43,008 nt of DNA, taken from assembly GCA_022510605.1 (NCBI GenBank), contig JAFLTB010000015.1:1-43008 (forward strand), in the 5' to 3' direction. This document shows, in pieces, positions 17,389-26,965 of this stretch. Below the pieces are notes generated by a model. It ran no database searches. It had not been told where the DNA came from and saw only the letters and a list, made by a program, of their open reading frames with translations. Position 1 is the stretch's first letter; every line of letters starts with the position of its first letter. The position numbers were made by a program, and so were the translations under genes. The DNA comes from Lachnospiraceae bacterium. Lineage in GTDB: Bacteria; Bacillota; Clostridia; Lachnospirales; Lachnospiraceae.

Positions 17389-18609
17389 ATGATAACATTA
17401 GAACAGTTTGAAGAAGCCAGTGAGGCAGTAAAAAATGTAATTCTGCCCACCAATTTGATTTACAGTGAATATTACAGTGCCCAGACCGGAGGCAGAATCT
17501 ATCTGAAACCGGAAAATATGCAGTATACCGGAGCCTACAAGGTGCGGGGAGCTTATTATAAAATCTCCACCCTTTCCGAGGAGGAACGACACCGGGGGCT
17601 GATTACCGCCTCAGCGGGCAACCATGCCCAGGGTGTGGCTTACGCCGCCAAGGTATTTGGCGTCAAGGCAGTGATTGTCATGCCGAATACCACGCCGCTT
17701 ATTAAAGTAAACCGGACGAAAAATTATGGAGCAGAGGTAGTGCTCCACGGGGATGTCTACGACGATGCCTGTGACTATGCCCTAAAACTGGCAGAGGAAA
17801 AGGGCTATACCTTTATCCATCCCTTTGACGATGAAGTAGTGGCTACCGGACAGGGCTCCATAGCCATGGAAATTATCAAGGAACTTCCTACGGTGGATAT
17901 GATACTGGCGCCCATTGGAGGCGGCGGGCTGGTATGCGGCGTATCCACACTGGCCAAATTATTGAATCCCAACATCCGCATTGTAGGAGTGGAACCGGCG
18001 GGCGCCAACTGTATGCAGGAATCTTTAAAGCAGGGGAAGGTAGTCTCGCTGCCGGGAGTCAGCACCATTGCCGATGGTACGGCAGTAAAGACCCCAGGAA
18101 GCACTATTTTCCCTTATATACAGAAAAATGTAGATGAAATTGTTACGGTGGATGACCACGATTTGATTGTGAATTTCCTTGACATGGTGGAAAACCATAA
18201 AATGATTGTGGAAAATTCCGGCTTGCTTTCTGTCTCCGCTCTGAAGCAGTTAGACTGTGAGGGCAAGAAGATTGTCTGCATTTTAAGCGGCGGTAACATG
18301 GACGTTATCACCATGTCCTCTGTGGTTCAGCACGGTCTGATACAGAGAGGAAGGGTTTTTACCATCAGCATCCTGCTGCCGGATCGTCCCGGCGAACTGC
18401 TTAATGTGGCAGACATTATTGCCAAATCCCAGGGGAATATTATCCGCCTGGAGCACAACCAGTTTGTCAGCATTAACCGAAATGCTGCCGTGGAACTTAC
18501 AATTACTATGGAGGCCTTTGGCAATGAGCACAAGGAATCTATTATCCATGCGTTGAAAGAGGCGGGTTATGCGCCGAAACTGGAACAACCTTCTGCGGTG
18601 TACCAGTAG
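17389..18609 (+). CDS. ilvA: Threonine ammonia-lyase with ACT domain
   Basis: PLP enzyme deaminating threonine to 2-oxobutyrate, either toward isoleucine or for threonine breakdown. The 406-residue protein has the PLP lysine in YTGAYKVRGAYY, the SAGNHAQGVAYAA loop, the phosphate-binding GGGGLVCGV, and one C-terminal ACT domain from about residue 325 (VFTISILLPDRPGELLNVAD). This single-ACT form is the usual short clostridial type and may respond to amino acid effectors. I use the ATG at 17389, preceded by AGGAAAGG; an upstream TTG at 17350 overlaps ftsY. Confidence 0.93.
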   Translation: MITLEQFEEASEAVKNVILPTNLIYSEYYSAQTGGRIYLKPENMQYTGAYKVRGAYYKISTLSEEERHRGLITASAGNHAQGVAYAAKVFGVKAVIVMPNTTPLIKVNRTKNYGAEVVLHGDVYDDACDYALKLAEEKGYTFIHPFDDEVVATGQGSIAMEIIKELPTVDMILAPIGGGGLVCGVSTLAKLLNPNIRIVGVEPAGANCMQESLKQGKVVSLPGVSTIADGTAVKTPGSTIFPYIQKNVDEIVTVDDHDLIVNFLDMVENHKMIVENSGLLSVSALKQLDCEGKKIVCILSGGNMDVITMSSVVQHGLIQRGRVFTISILLPDRPGELLNVADIIAKSQGNIIRLEHNQFVSINRNAAVELTITMEAFGNEHKESIIHALKEAGYAPKLEQPSAVYQ

Positions 18610-18634
18610 ACAGCTTTATAAATGGAGGTACTTT

Positions 18635-19891
18635 ATGGCTGAGAATACATATTCAAAATCCCTGCTTTTTACCCCGGAGGGGGTACGGGATATATACGGT
18701 GAGGACTGTGAGAACCGCAATAAGATACAGAATGAAATACACGACACCATGAAATTATACGGATTCCGGGATATCCAGACCCCTACCTTTGAGTTTTTTG
18801 ATATATTTAAGCAGGAGAGGGGAACTGTTGGCTCCAAGGAAATGTTTAAGTTTTTTGACCAATATAATAATACACTGGTTCTGCGGCCGGACATCACACC
18901 GTCCATCGCCCGCTGTGTAGCAAAATACTATGACAAAGAGGATATGCAGATTCGTCTGTGCTATGTGGGCAGTACCTTTATCCACCAGAGTGGTTATCAG
19001 GGGAAATTATCCGAGACCACCCAGGTGGGAGCGGAACTGATGAATGACGATTCCTCCGATGCCGATGGAGAAATGATTGCCATGACCATTGAATGCCTGC
19101 AAAAAACCGGGCTGGAGGAATTTAAGGTCGACATTGGACATGCGGATTTGTTCCGGGGACTGGTGGAGGAAGCCAGTCTGACAGAGGAAGAGAGCGAGCA
19201 GTTGAAAATCTATCTGTCCAACAAAAACAGCTTTGCCGTGGAGGATTTGCTGGGGAAAAAGGACATCCCCGCCGGATGCAAGGAACTGCTGACGGAGCTC
19301 CCGGACTTATTCGGAGGAGCGGAGACCATTTCCCATGCCAGAAAAAAGACAAAGAATACCAGAGCCTTAGAAGCGCTGGAACGTCTGGAAAAATTGTACG
19401 AAATCCTGCATACCTACGGTATGGAGGAGCATATTACCTTTGATTTGAGTATGCTGTCCCATTATGAATACTATACCGGCGTTATTTTCAAGGCCTATAC
19501 TTATGGTACCGGCGATGCCATCGCCACAGGAGGACGCTATGATAACCTGGTAGAGCAGTTTGGAAAAAAGACGCCGGCCATTGGCCTGGCCTTTGTGCTG
19601 GATGAGTTGATGGCGGCCCTGAACAGCCAGCGGGTATCCATTGACGCCAGAGAGGCGGATATTTTAATTTTGTACCGCTCGGCCAACCGAAAGGCGGCCA
19701 TTGAACTGGGAAACGATTTGAGAGCCCAGAATAAGCCGGTACGCCTGATGCGTAAAAATGCGGAGATTTCCCTGGAGGAATATCGGGAATATGGCCTGCG
19801 GGGCGAAGTGGCATCCATTTTATATATTGACGATACAGGAGAAATAACGGAATTTAATTTACAGGCTCCGAAGAACGGAGGGGACGTATGA
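18635..19891 (+). CDS. hisZ: ATP phosphoribosyltransferase regulatory subunit
   Basis: A histidyl-tRNA-synthetase-like protein that does not charge tRNA. It forms a complex with short-form HisG and allows feedback control by histidine. The 418 residues show class II synthetase features: FTPEGVRDIYGED near the start, LRPDITPSIARCVA (motif 2 area) and YYTGVIFKAYTYG. The C-terminal anticodon-binding-like region is degenerate. The ATG at 18635 has GGAGG eight bases upstream. The gene overlaps hisG by four bases (ATGA), as expected for a coupled complex. Confidence 0.93.
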   Translation: MAENTYSKSLLFTPEGVRDIYGEDCENRNKIQNEIHDTMKLYGFRDIQTPTFEFFDIFKQERGTVGSKEMFKFFDQYNNTLVLRPDITPSIARCVAKYYDKEDMQIRLCYVGSTFIHQSGYQGKLSETTQVGAELMNDDSSDADGEMIAMTIECLQKTGLEEFKVDIGHADLFRGLVEEASLTEEESEQLKIYLSNKNSFAVEDLLGKKDIPAGCKELLTELPDLFGGAETISHARKKTKNTRALEALERLEKLYEILHTYGMEEHITFDLSMLSHYEYYTGVIFKAYTYGTGDAIATGGRYDNLVEQFGKKTPAIGLAFVLDELMAALNSQRVSIDAREADILILYRSANRKAAIELGNDLRAQNKPVRLMRKNAEISLEEYREYGLRGEVASILYIDDTGEITEFNLQAPKNGGDV

Positions 19892-20529
19892 AAAAGAAAT
19901 ATATTACTATTGCTCTGGCCAAAGGCAGGCTGGCAGGGCAGACTCTGGCGCTGTTAGAGCAGACTGGCATTACCTGTGAGGAAATGAAGGATAAAAAAAC
20001 CCGTAAGCTGATCTTTACCAATGAAGAGATGGGGTTGAAATTTTTCCTTGCCAAAACCTCCGATGTGCCTACCTATGTGGAGTACGGAGCAGCCGATATT
20101 GGTGTGGTGGGAAGCGATACTATTTTAGAGGAGGGACGGAAGGTTTTAGAGGTTCTGGATTTGGGACTGGGCAAATGCGATATGTGTGTGGCCGGCCCTG
20201 CCAGTGCCAGAGAACTTCTGAAAAAGAACCAGGTTATCCGGGTGGCCTCGAAATATCCGAACATAGCCAAGGACTATTTTTACAACCAGAAGCACCAGAC
20301 GGTGGAAATTATCAAGTTAAACGGTTCCGTGGAATTAGCGCCCATTGTAGGGCTTTCTGAGGTGATTGTAGACATCGTGGAGACCGGCTCCACCCTGCGT
20401 GCCAACGGGCTGGAGGTGTTAGAGACTATCTGTCCGCTGTCGGCCCGGGTCATTGTCAATGAGGCCAGCATGAAATTACAGAGAGAGCGCATCACCGGAT
20501 TGATTAAAGACTTAAAACAGGTATTATAG
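19888..20529 (+). CDS. hisG: ATP phosphoribosyltransferase, short form
   Basis: First enzyme of histidine synthesis, joining ATP and PRPP. At 213 residues it is the short form, which lacks the C-terminal regulatory domain and needs HisZ, encoded immediately upstream. Motifs are ALAKGRLAGQTL, GVVGSDTILEEG and the PRPP loop VDIVETGSTLRANGLEV. It is translationally coupled to hisZ and followed by hisD after 19 bases. Confidence 0.96.
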   Translation: MKKKYITIALAKGRLAGQTLALLEQTGITCEEMKDKKTRKLIFTNEEMGLKFFLAKTSDVPTYVEYGAADIGVVGSDTILEEGRKVLEVLDLGLGKCDMCVAGPASARELLKKNQVIRVASKYPNIAKDYFYNQKHQTVEIIKLNGSVELAPIVGLSEVIVDIVETGSTLRANGLEVLETICPLSARVIVNEASMKLQRERITGLIKDLKQVL

Positions 20530-20548
20530 CCGGAAGGAGGAAAATACC

Positions 20549-21859
20549 ATGCAGATTATTCCATTGACGGAAGAATCCAAAAATAATATATTAGAACGGC
20601 TTCTAAAGAGAAGTCCGAGTCAGTACGACAGTTATCAGGATACAGTCAATGCCATTTTAGAGGAAGTACGGCAAAAGGGCGATGAGGCAGTTTTTGCCTA
20701 TACGGAAAAATTTGACAAAGCGGTGATTACCAAAGACACCATCCGGGTCACGCCGGAGGAAATACAGGAGGCCTGCGGTAAGGTGGAGCCGGAGATGATG
20801 GAGGTCATGAAAAAATCCATTGAAAACATCCGTGCCTTTCACGAAAAGCAGCTGCGTAACAGCTGGTTTCACACGAGAGAGGACGGCGTGATTCTGGGAC
20901 AGCGGGTTACGCCTTTGGAAAGCGTGGGAGTCTATGTGCCCGGAGGCAAGGCCGCTTATCCTTCCAGCGTCTTAATGAATATCATCCCGGCCAAAACAGC
21001 CGGGGTAAAACGCATTGTCATGACAACACCGCCGGGAGCAGACGGCAAAGTAAATCCAGCCACTCTGGCTGCTGCCAGCCTGGCCGGTGCAACAGAGATT
21101 TATAAGGCAGGCGGAGCCCAGGCGGTAGCCGCACTGGCCTATGGAACTGAATCCATAAAAAAAGTAGACAAGATTACCGGCCCGGGAAATATTTTTGTAG
21201 CCCTGGCCAAAAAAGCCGTATACGGCCATGTCAGCATTGATTCCATTGCCGGCCCCAGTGAAATTCTGGTGTTAGCGGACGAGACTGCCAATCCAAAATA
21301 TGTAGCGGCAGATTTACTGTCCCAGGCAGAGCACGACGAGCTGGCCTCGGCCATTCTTGTAACTACCAGTCCGACGCTGGCGGAAGAAGTGTCAAAAGAG
21401 GTGAAGCGGTTCTGTGCCTTGTTATCCAGACGGGATATTATTACCAAATCTTTGGAAAACTATGGCTATATCCTGTTGGCAGATACGATGAAGGACGCCC
21501 TTGATGCTGTGAATGAGATTGCCTCGGAACACCTGGAAATCCTCACTGCCAATCCCTTTGACACCATGACCCGCGTAAAAAATGCCGGGGCGATTTTCCT
21601 GGGTGAATACAGCAGTGAGCCGTTAGGGGACTATTTTGCCGGTCCCAATCACATTTTGCCCACCAATGGCACCGCCAAATTTTTCTCGCCGCTGTCGGTG
21701 GATGATTTTATCAAAAAATCCAGCGTGATTTCCTACTCAAAGGAGGCACTGGAGCCAGTGCATGAGGATATTATCCGTTTTGCCAAATCGGAACACCTGA
21801 CAGCCCACGCCAATTCTATTGCTGTGCGGTTTGGCAAAGAAGTTCTTGACGAGAATTGA
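20549..21859 (+). CDS. hisD: Histidinol dehydrogenase
   Basis: Zinc enzyme oxidising histidinol to histidine with two NAD molecules, the last step of the pathway. The 436-residue protein has YVPGGKAAYPSSVLMN, the GPGNIFVALAKK segment, IAGPSEILVLADE and the zinc-site region LLSQAEHDE, then EHLEI and the GPNHILPT motif. It has a strong AAGGAGG. Here the his genes stop: hisB, C, H, A, F and I do not follow, so the pathway is split over several loci. The phosphatase hisK is at 40245. Confidence 0.96.
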   Translation: MQIIPLTEESKNNILERLLKRSPSQYDSYQDTVNAILEEVRQKGDEAVFAYTEKFDKAVITKDTIRVTPEEIQEACGKVEPEMMEVMKKSIENIRAFHEKQLRNSWFHTREDGVILGQRVTPLESVGVYVPGGKAAYPSSVLMNIIPAKTAGVKRIVMTTPPGADGKVNPATLAAASLAGATEIYKAGGAQAVAALAYGTESIKKVDKITGPGNIFVALAKKAVYGHVSIDSIAGPSEILVLADETANPKYVAADLLSQAEHDELASAILVTTSPTLAEEVSKEVKRFCALLSRRDIITKSLENYGYILLADTMKDALDAVNEIASEHLEILTANPFDTMTRVKNAGAIFLGEYSSEPLGDYFAGPNHILPTNGTAKFFSPLSVDDFIKKSSVISYSKEALEPVHEDIIRFAKSEHLTAHANSIAVRFGKEVLDEN

Positions 21860-21955
21860 CATTTATGTTATATTTTTAATGTTGTGAAAAAGTAGATGGT
21901 CCTCTGATGGAAATGAATACATTAAGAACATCCAAAAAGAATAGGAGGAACAACA

Positions 21956-22303
21956 ATGAACGAGATTATTAAGAAACTGGAAGAGGAACAGTTAAAAGCA
22001 GAAGTTCCACAGTTCCGTGTAGGTGATACCGTTAAGGTATACGCCAAGGTAAAAGAGGGACAGCGGGAGAGAACCCAGGTGTTTGAAGGGGTTGTCTTAA
22101 AACGTCAGGGCTCCAGCAACCGTGAGACCTTTACCGTGCGGAAATTTTCCAATGGCGTTGGCGTGGAAAAAACCTGGCCGCTCCATTCCCCTATCGTAGA
22201 AAAGGTAGAGGTGGTTCGCCTTGGTAAAGTAAGAAGAGCCAAACTGAACTATCTGCGCGGCCGTGTCGGAAAAGCGGCAAAAGTAAAAGAAATGGTAAAA
22301 TAA
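21956..22303 (+). CDS. rplS: 50S ribosomal protein L19
   Basis: Large-subunit protein at the 30S-50S interface. The 115-residue basic protein matches the usual length and has the signatures [26 protein letters not shown] and [36 protein letters not shown] lies nine bases upstream of the ATG. The 96-base gap before it is A/T-rich with a TTGACA near 21857 but no well-spaced -10 box. A terminator hairpin follows. Confidence 0.97.
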   Translation: MNEIIKKLEEEQLKAEVPQFRVGDTVKVYAKVKEGQRERTQVFEGVVLKRQGSSNRETFTVRKFSNGVGVEKTWPLHSPIVEKVEVVRLGKVRRAKLNYLRGRVGKAAKVKEMVK

Positions 22304-22320
22304 TTTTTTATATTTCTTAC

Positions 22321-22365
22321 AAAAGGGGCAAACACACTTGCGGAGGCAGGTACTTGCCCCTTTTT
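22321..22365 (+). terminator. Intrinsic terminator after rplS
   Basis: Stem AAAAGGGGCAA (22321-22331) pairs with TTGCCCCTTTT (22354-22364), with a loop of about 22 bases and T residues at the 3' end. It separates rplS from the signal-peptidase-like gene. Confidence 0.8.
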
Positions 22366-22393
22366 GCTATATAACAAGGGAGGGCCAAAAAAT

Positions 22394-23068
22394 ATGAATC
22401 TCAGATTTGAGGAGGAGAGGAAAAAGGAACGCCGGATTCAGTTTTTAAAGGAATCTCTTCGTTTTCTGGCAGCGGTTGTGCTTATGATTCTGCTTGCATG
22501 GCTGATTATCCATTTTGCTCTGAAACGGGTGGGCGTTATTGGCAGTGCCATGGAAACGACTCTCTTTAATGGCGAGGATGTCATTGTCAATAAAACCTCT
22601 TATCTTGTCCTTTCTCCCAGACGGGGGGATGTCATTGCCTTTTATCCGGAACAGAAAGAGACGGATTTGACGGCTTTGGATGACTCCTCCATTCTGATTC
22701 GCCGGATTGTGGGCTTTCCCGGAGAGACCATACAAATCAAAGAAGGCGTGATTTACATCGACGGTGAGGTCATAGAGGAAGACTATGAATTTGAATTTAT
22801 GCTGTCAGCCGGCCAGGCCAACAGTAAATTAAAGCTGGCAGAGGATGAATATTTTGTATTAAGCGATAACCGTGCCGATATGGACGACAGCCGGAACGTT
22901 ACCTTTACGAAAGTAACCAGAGAGAATATTATAGGGAAGGTTATTTTGAAGTTGAATCCCCTTTCCCTGATAGGCGGACCGGAAAAGTCCAATGAAGAAG
23001 AAACCGAAAACAAAACCGAAACGGAAAATAAAACAGAAACCGAAACAAAAACCGAAACAGAGAACTGA
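22394..23068 (+). CDS. Degenerate signal peptidase I paralogue, probably inactive
   Basis: A 224-residue protein with one membrane helix (about 22-43) and a signal peptidase I-like outer domain. The catalytic serine box, normally SMxPTL, reads AMETTL, so Ala52 replaces the nucleophile (codon GCC at 22547-22549). The general-base lysine box, normally KRVIGLPG, reads RRIVGFPG, so Arg103 replaces it (codon CGC at 22700-22702). The conserved GDN is SDN, while the following DSR is kept. The frame is intact and the fold motifs are preserved, so this looks like a pseudoenzyme rather than a dead gene. It ends in a charged Lys-Thr-Glu repeat tail of about 30 residues. GGGAGG precedes the ATG at 22394. 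Confidence 0.88.
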   Translation: MNLRFEEERKKERRIQFLKESLRFLAAVVLMILLAWLIIHFALKRVGVIGSAMETTLFNGEDVIVNKTSYLVLSPRRGDVIAFYPEQKETDLTALDDSSILIRRIVGFPGETIQIKEGVIYIDGEVIEEDYEFEFMLSAGQANSKLKLAEDEYFVLSDNRADMDDSRNVTFTKVTRENIIGKVILKLNPLSLIGGPEKSNEEETENKTETENKTETETKTETEN

Positions 23069-23106
23069 ACTGAAACAGATAACTGACCCGGAAAGGAGAA
23101 CCGACC

Positions 23107-23961
23107 ATGAATCTTCAATGGTATCCCGGCCATATGACAAAGGCGAAACGGGCCATGCAGGAAGACATCCGGCTCATAGATGTTGTAATTGAACTGGTGG
23201 ACGCCCGCATTCCCGTCAGCAGTAAAAATCCGGATATTGAACGCATGGTAAATAATAAATCCCGCATTTTGCTGCTGAATAAAAGCGATATGGCAGACCC
23301 GGAGTTTACCAGCCACTGGATTTCTTACTATGAAAAAAAGGGATATCTGGCGCTGGCCGTCAATGCCAGAAAGAAAAATGACTTAAAGCAGGTAAACGTA
23401 AAGATTCAGGAAGCCTGTAAGGCAAAAATTGAGAGGGATCGGAAAAGAGGTATTAAGAACCGGCCGGTACGGGCGATGATTGTAGGTATTCCCAATGTGG
23501 GGAAATCCACCTTTATCAACAGCTTTGCCGGAAAAGCCTGTGCCAAAACCGGCAATCGTCCCGGCGTCACCAGGGGCAGACAGTGGATTCGCCTGAACCG
23601 TCAGGTGGAACTGTTAGATACACCCGGTATTCTCTGGCCCAAATTTGAGGACCCTGTTGTGGGACAGCATCTGGCGCTCATTGGCTCCATTAAAGATGAA
23701 CTGGTGCAGAGCGTAGAACTTGCGCTCCTTTTAATTGAATTTCTGACGAAAAACTGTCCTGGCATTTTACAGGAAAAGTATTTGATAGAAGAAGCGGCAG
23801 AGCCCGCTGACATCCTGAGACAACTGGCAGAAAACCGTGGATGTATCCAGAAGGGAAACGAACCGGATTATGAAAAAGCCGCCTTTTTACTTCTGGATGA
23901 TTTCCGCAATGCCAGATTGGGAAGAATAACGATTGAAAAACCAATAGAAGATGAGGAATAG
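23107..23961 (+). CDS. rbgA: Ribosome biogenesis GTPase RbgA (YlqF)
   Basis: Circularly permuted GTPase needed for late assembly of the 50S subunit. The 284 residues show permuted G-motif order: G4 LLNKSDM (about 59-65) first, then G1 GIPNVGKSTFINS and G3 LDTPGI. The N-terminal MNLQWYPGHMTKAKRAM is a family signature, as is a C-terminal helical RNA-binding region. In Bacillus and others the order rplS-lepB-rbgA is known; here the lepB between them is the degenerate copy. Confidence 0.96.
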   Translation: MNLQWYPGHMTKAKRAMQEDIRLIDVVIELVDARIPVSSKNPDIERMVNNKSRILLLNKSDMADPEFTSHWISYYEKKGYLALAVNARKKNDLKQVNVKIQEACKAKIERDRKRGIKNRPVRAMIVGIPNVGKSTFINSFAGKACAKTGNRPGVTRGRQWIRLNRQVELLDTPGILWPKFEDPVVGQHLALIGSIKDELVQSVELALLLIEFLTKNCPGILQEKYLIEEAAEPADILRQLAENRGCIQKGNEPDYEKAAFLLLDDFRNARLGRITIEKPIEDEE

Positions 23962-23989
23962 CACTTCACACCTCGGAAAGGAGGAGGGT

Positions 23990-24979
23990 ATGTCACAGGA
24001 AAATAATATTGAAGACAGCTTACAGGTCTGTCAGGAAATAAAAGATTTTCTTGTATATGACGATTTAAAACCGAACCAGGATACTTCCCAGGTATTTAAT
24101 CTGGATAATGAGACCTTTCGGGAAATTGACCGGATTCTGGCGGAGGAAAATGCTCCGAAGAAACCAAAACCAGAGCCCGTCCCAATAGAAAACCCGACGC
24201 CTGCTCCAGAGCCTCCGAAGCCGGCGCCTGTCCAGGAGATGAAGCCGGCACCTGCTGCAAAAGGGGAGATGGAATCGGAAGAACTCCCTGAAATTAAGCT
24301 GGAACCGACAGGCGGGGAATCTGAATTGAAACCAAAGATACAGCCAACACCGACCATTCCGGATTCGGAAATTTATTTTGATGCCATAAACGATGACCTG
24401 CTGGAACCAAAGGCTCGTAATGACTCATATGATACCGAGGAGGAGTATCGGGAAAGCCATCCATTTTTAAGAGGTGTACTTAGTACATGTATCTGTATTT
24501 TGACTGCCTTGGTTCTGTCGCTGTTTATTACCAAATATGTGGCATACCACACCTCTGTAGAGGGAAGTTCCATGAGACCGACACTGATAAACGGAGACCA
24601 GTTGATTGTGGAAAAACTCAGCTATTATCTCCATGACCCGGAGCGGTTTGATATCGTAGTATTCCCTTTTTCGGAAGATGTAAGCTACATTAAACGTGTA
24701 ATCGGGCTGCCAGGAGAAACGGTGCAGATACGGGATGGCCTTGTATACATTAACGGAGAACTTCTGGAAGAGAAATACGGAGAAGAAACCATACATGAGG
24801 CTGGACTGGCAGCCAATGAAATTTTGTTGGGAGAGGATGAATATTTTGTCCTGGGAGATAACCGCAATGCCAGTGTGGACAGCCGGACGGATGGTGTAGG
24901 AATGATAAGTAAAGAGGAAATTCTGGGCAGGGCATGGTATCGCGTATATCCTTTTGACCGTGCATCCTTGCTTAAATAG
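23990..24979 (+). CDS. lepB: Signal peptidase I with long cytosolic extension
   Basis: Membrane serine protease removing signal peptides from exported proteins. Residues 1-157 form an acidic and Pro-rich, probably disordered, cytosolic segment that is absent from usual family members. The membrane helix is at about 160-183, then the catalytic domain: Ser194 in GSSMRPTL, Lys235 in YIKRVIGLPGE, and GDNRNASVDSRTDG. Total length is 329 residues against about 180-200 for typical Gram-positive forms. AAAGGAGGAGGG precedes the ATG at 23990; the gene overlaps the end of rbgA only if an earlier start is used. This is the active partner of the degenerate paralogue two genes upstream. Confidence 0.93.
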   Translation: MSQENNIEDSLQVCQEIKDFLVYDDLKPNQDTSQVFNLDNETFREIDRILAEENAPKKPKPEPVPIENPTPAPEPPKPAPVQEMKPAPAAKGEMESEELPEIKLEPTGGESELKPKIQPTPTIPDSEIYFDAINDDLLEPKARNDSYDTEEEYRESHPFLRGVLSTCICILTALVLSLFITKYVAYHTSVEGSSMRPTLINGDQLIVEKLSYYLHDPERFDIVVFPFSEDVSYIKRVIGLPGETVQIRDGLVYINGELLEEKYGEETIHEAGLAANEILLGEDEYFVLGDNRNASVDSRTDGVGMISKEEILGRAWYRVYPFDRASLLK

Positions 24980-24991
24980 GAGAAATGCAAG

Positions 24992-25468
24992 ATGGAAATT
25001 GAAAAGAAGTATCTGGTAGAAGAACTCCCGGAGGATTTGGCGCACTATGACAAGTCGGAATTAGAACAGTGCTATCTTTGTGCCGAGCCCACCATACGTG
25101 CCCGCAAATCTGACGACTCCTATATCCTGACATATAAAAGCCGGAAAGTAACGGAGGAAAAAGAGGCTCTCAATATCAGTGAAGAACTGGAAGTACCCCT
25201 GAATGCAGAAGCCTATGCACATCTGAAGGAAAAGGCAGACGGTATCTGCATTGTCAAAACCCGCTACCGGATTCCCTATGGAAAGTATCAGATTGAACTG
25301 GATGTTTTCCACGGAGAATACGAGGGTTTTTGCCTGGCAGAAGTGGAATTTCCATCGGTGGAGGAGGGGCGTCTGTTTACGCCGCCTTCCTGGTTTGGAA
25401 AAGATGTAAGCGGAGATTTTCACTATACCAATAGTTATCTTTCTTCCCATTCTCCATCAGAAATATAA
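24992..25468 (+). CDS. CYTH domain protein (triphosphate tunnel enzyme)
   Basis: A 158-residue soluble protein of the CYTH superfamily, which binds triphosphate-containing substrates and metal ions inside an eight-stranded tunnel. It starts with the diagnostic ExExK motif as MEIEKKYLV. Alternating charged strands follow, including IRARKSDDSYILTYKSR, and it ends with an acidic FCLAEVEFPS motif typical of the family. Bacterial members include inorganic triphosphatases and thiamine triphosphatases; the substrate here cannot be told from sequence. It starts 12 bases after lepB. Confidence 0.88.
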   Translation: MEIEKKYLVEELPEDLAHYDKSELEQCYLCAEPTIRARKSDDSYILTYKSRKVTEEKEALNISEELEVPLNAEAYAHLKEKADGICIVKTRYRIPYGKYQIELDVFHGEYEGFCLAEVEFPSVEEGRLFTPPSWFGKDVSGDFHYTNSYLSSHSPSEI

Positions 25469-25476
25469 TTTTTGCC

Positions 25477-25505
25477 TTGTCATAACCCTGGTTTGGATAT
25501 ATAAT
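25477..25505 (+). promoter_or_regulatory. Strong sigma-A-like promoter for gdhA
   Basis: TTGTCA (25477-25482), 17-base spacer and a perfect TATAAT (25500-25505), with the gdhA AAGGAGG about 20 bases further on. The short leader leaves no room for a riboswitch. Confidence 0.8.
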
Positions 25506-25514
25506 GGTAAATGA

Positions 25515-26873
<1,359 letters not shown>

Positions 26874-26908
26874 GATAGTTTATAGTATTGTGAGGTAATA
26901 TTTTCGTG

Positions 26909-26947
26909 AAAGAAGTCCTGTGACGGGAGGTTATGGGACTTCTTTTA
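26909..26947 (+). terminator. Intrinsic terminator after gdhA
   Basis: AAAGAAGTCC (26909-26918) pairs with GGACTTCTTT (26936-26945) and is followed by T and A residues. The ribosome binding site of the next gene begins only about five bases later. Confidence 0.75.
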
Positions 26948-26965
26948 ATGAAGGAGGATAAAACA

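Noticed and set aside
21857-21955. Possible promoter or L19-type leader before rplS
   Set aside because: A TTGACA is present, but no -10 box at a proper distance and no clear conserved leader fold could be seen by eye.
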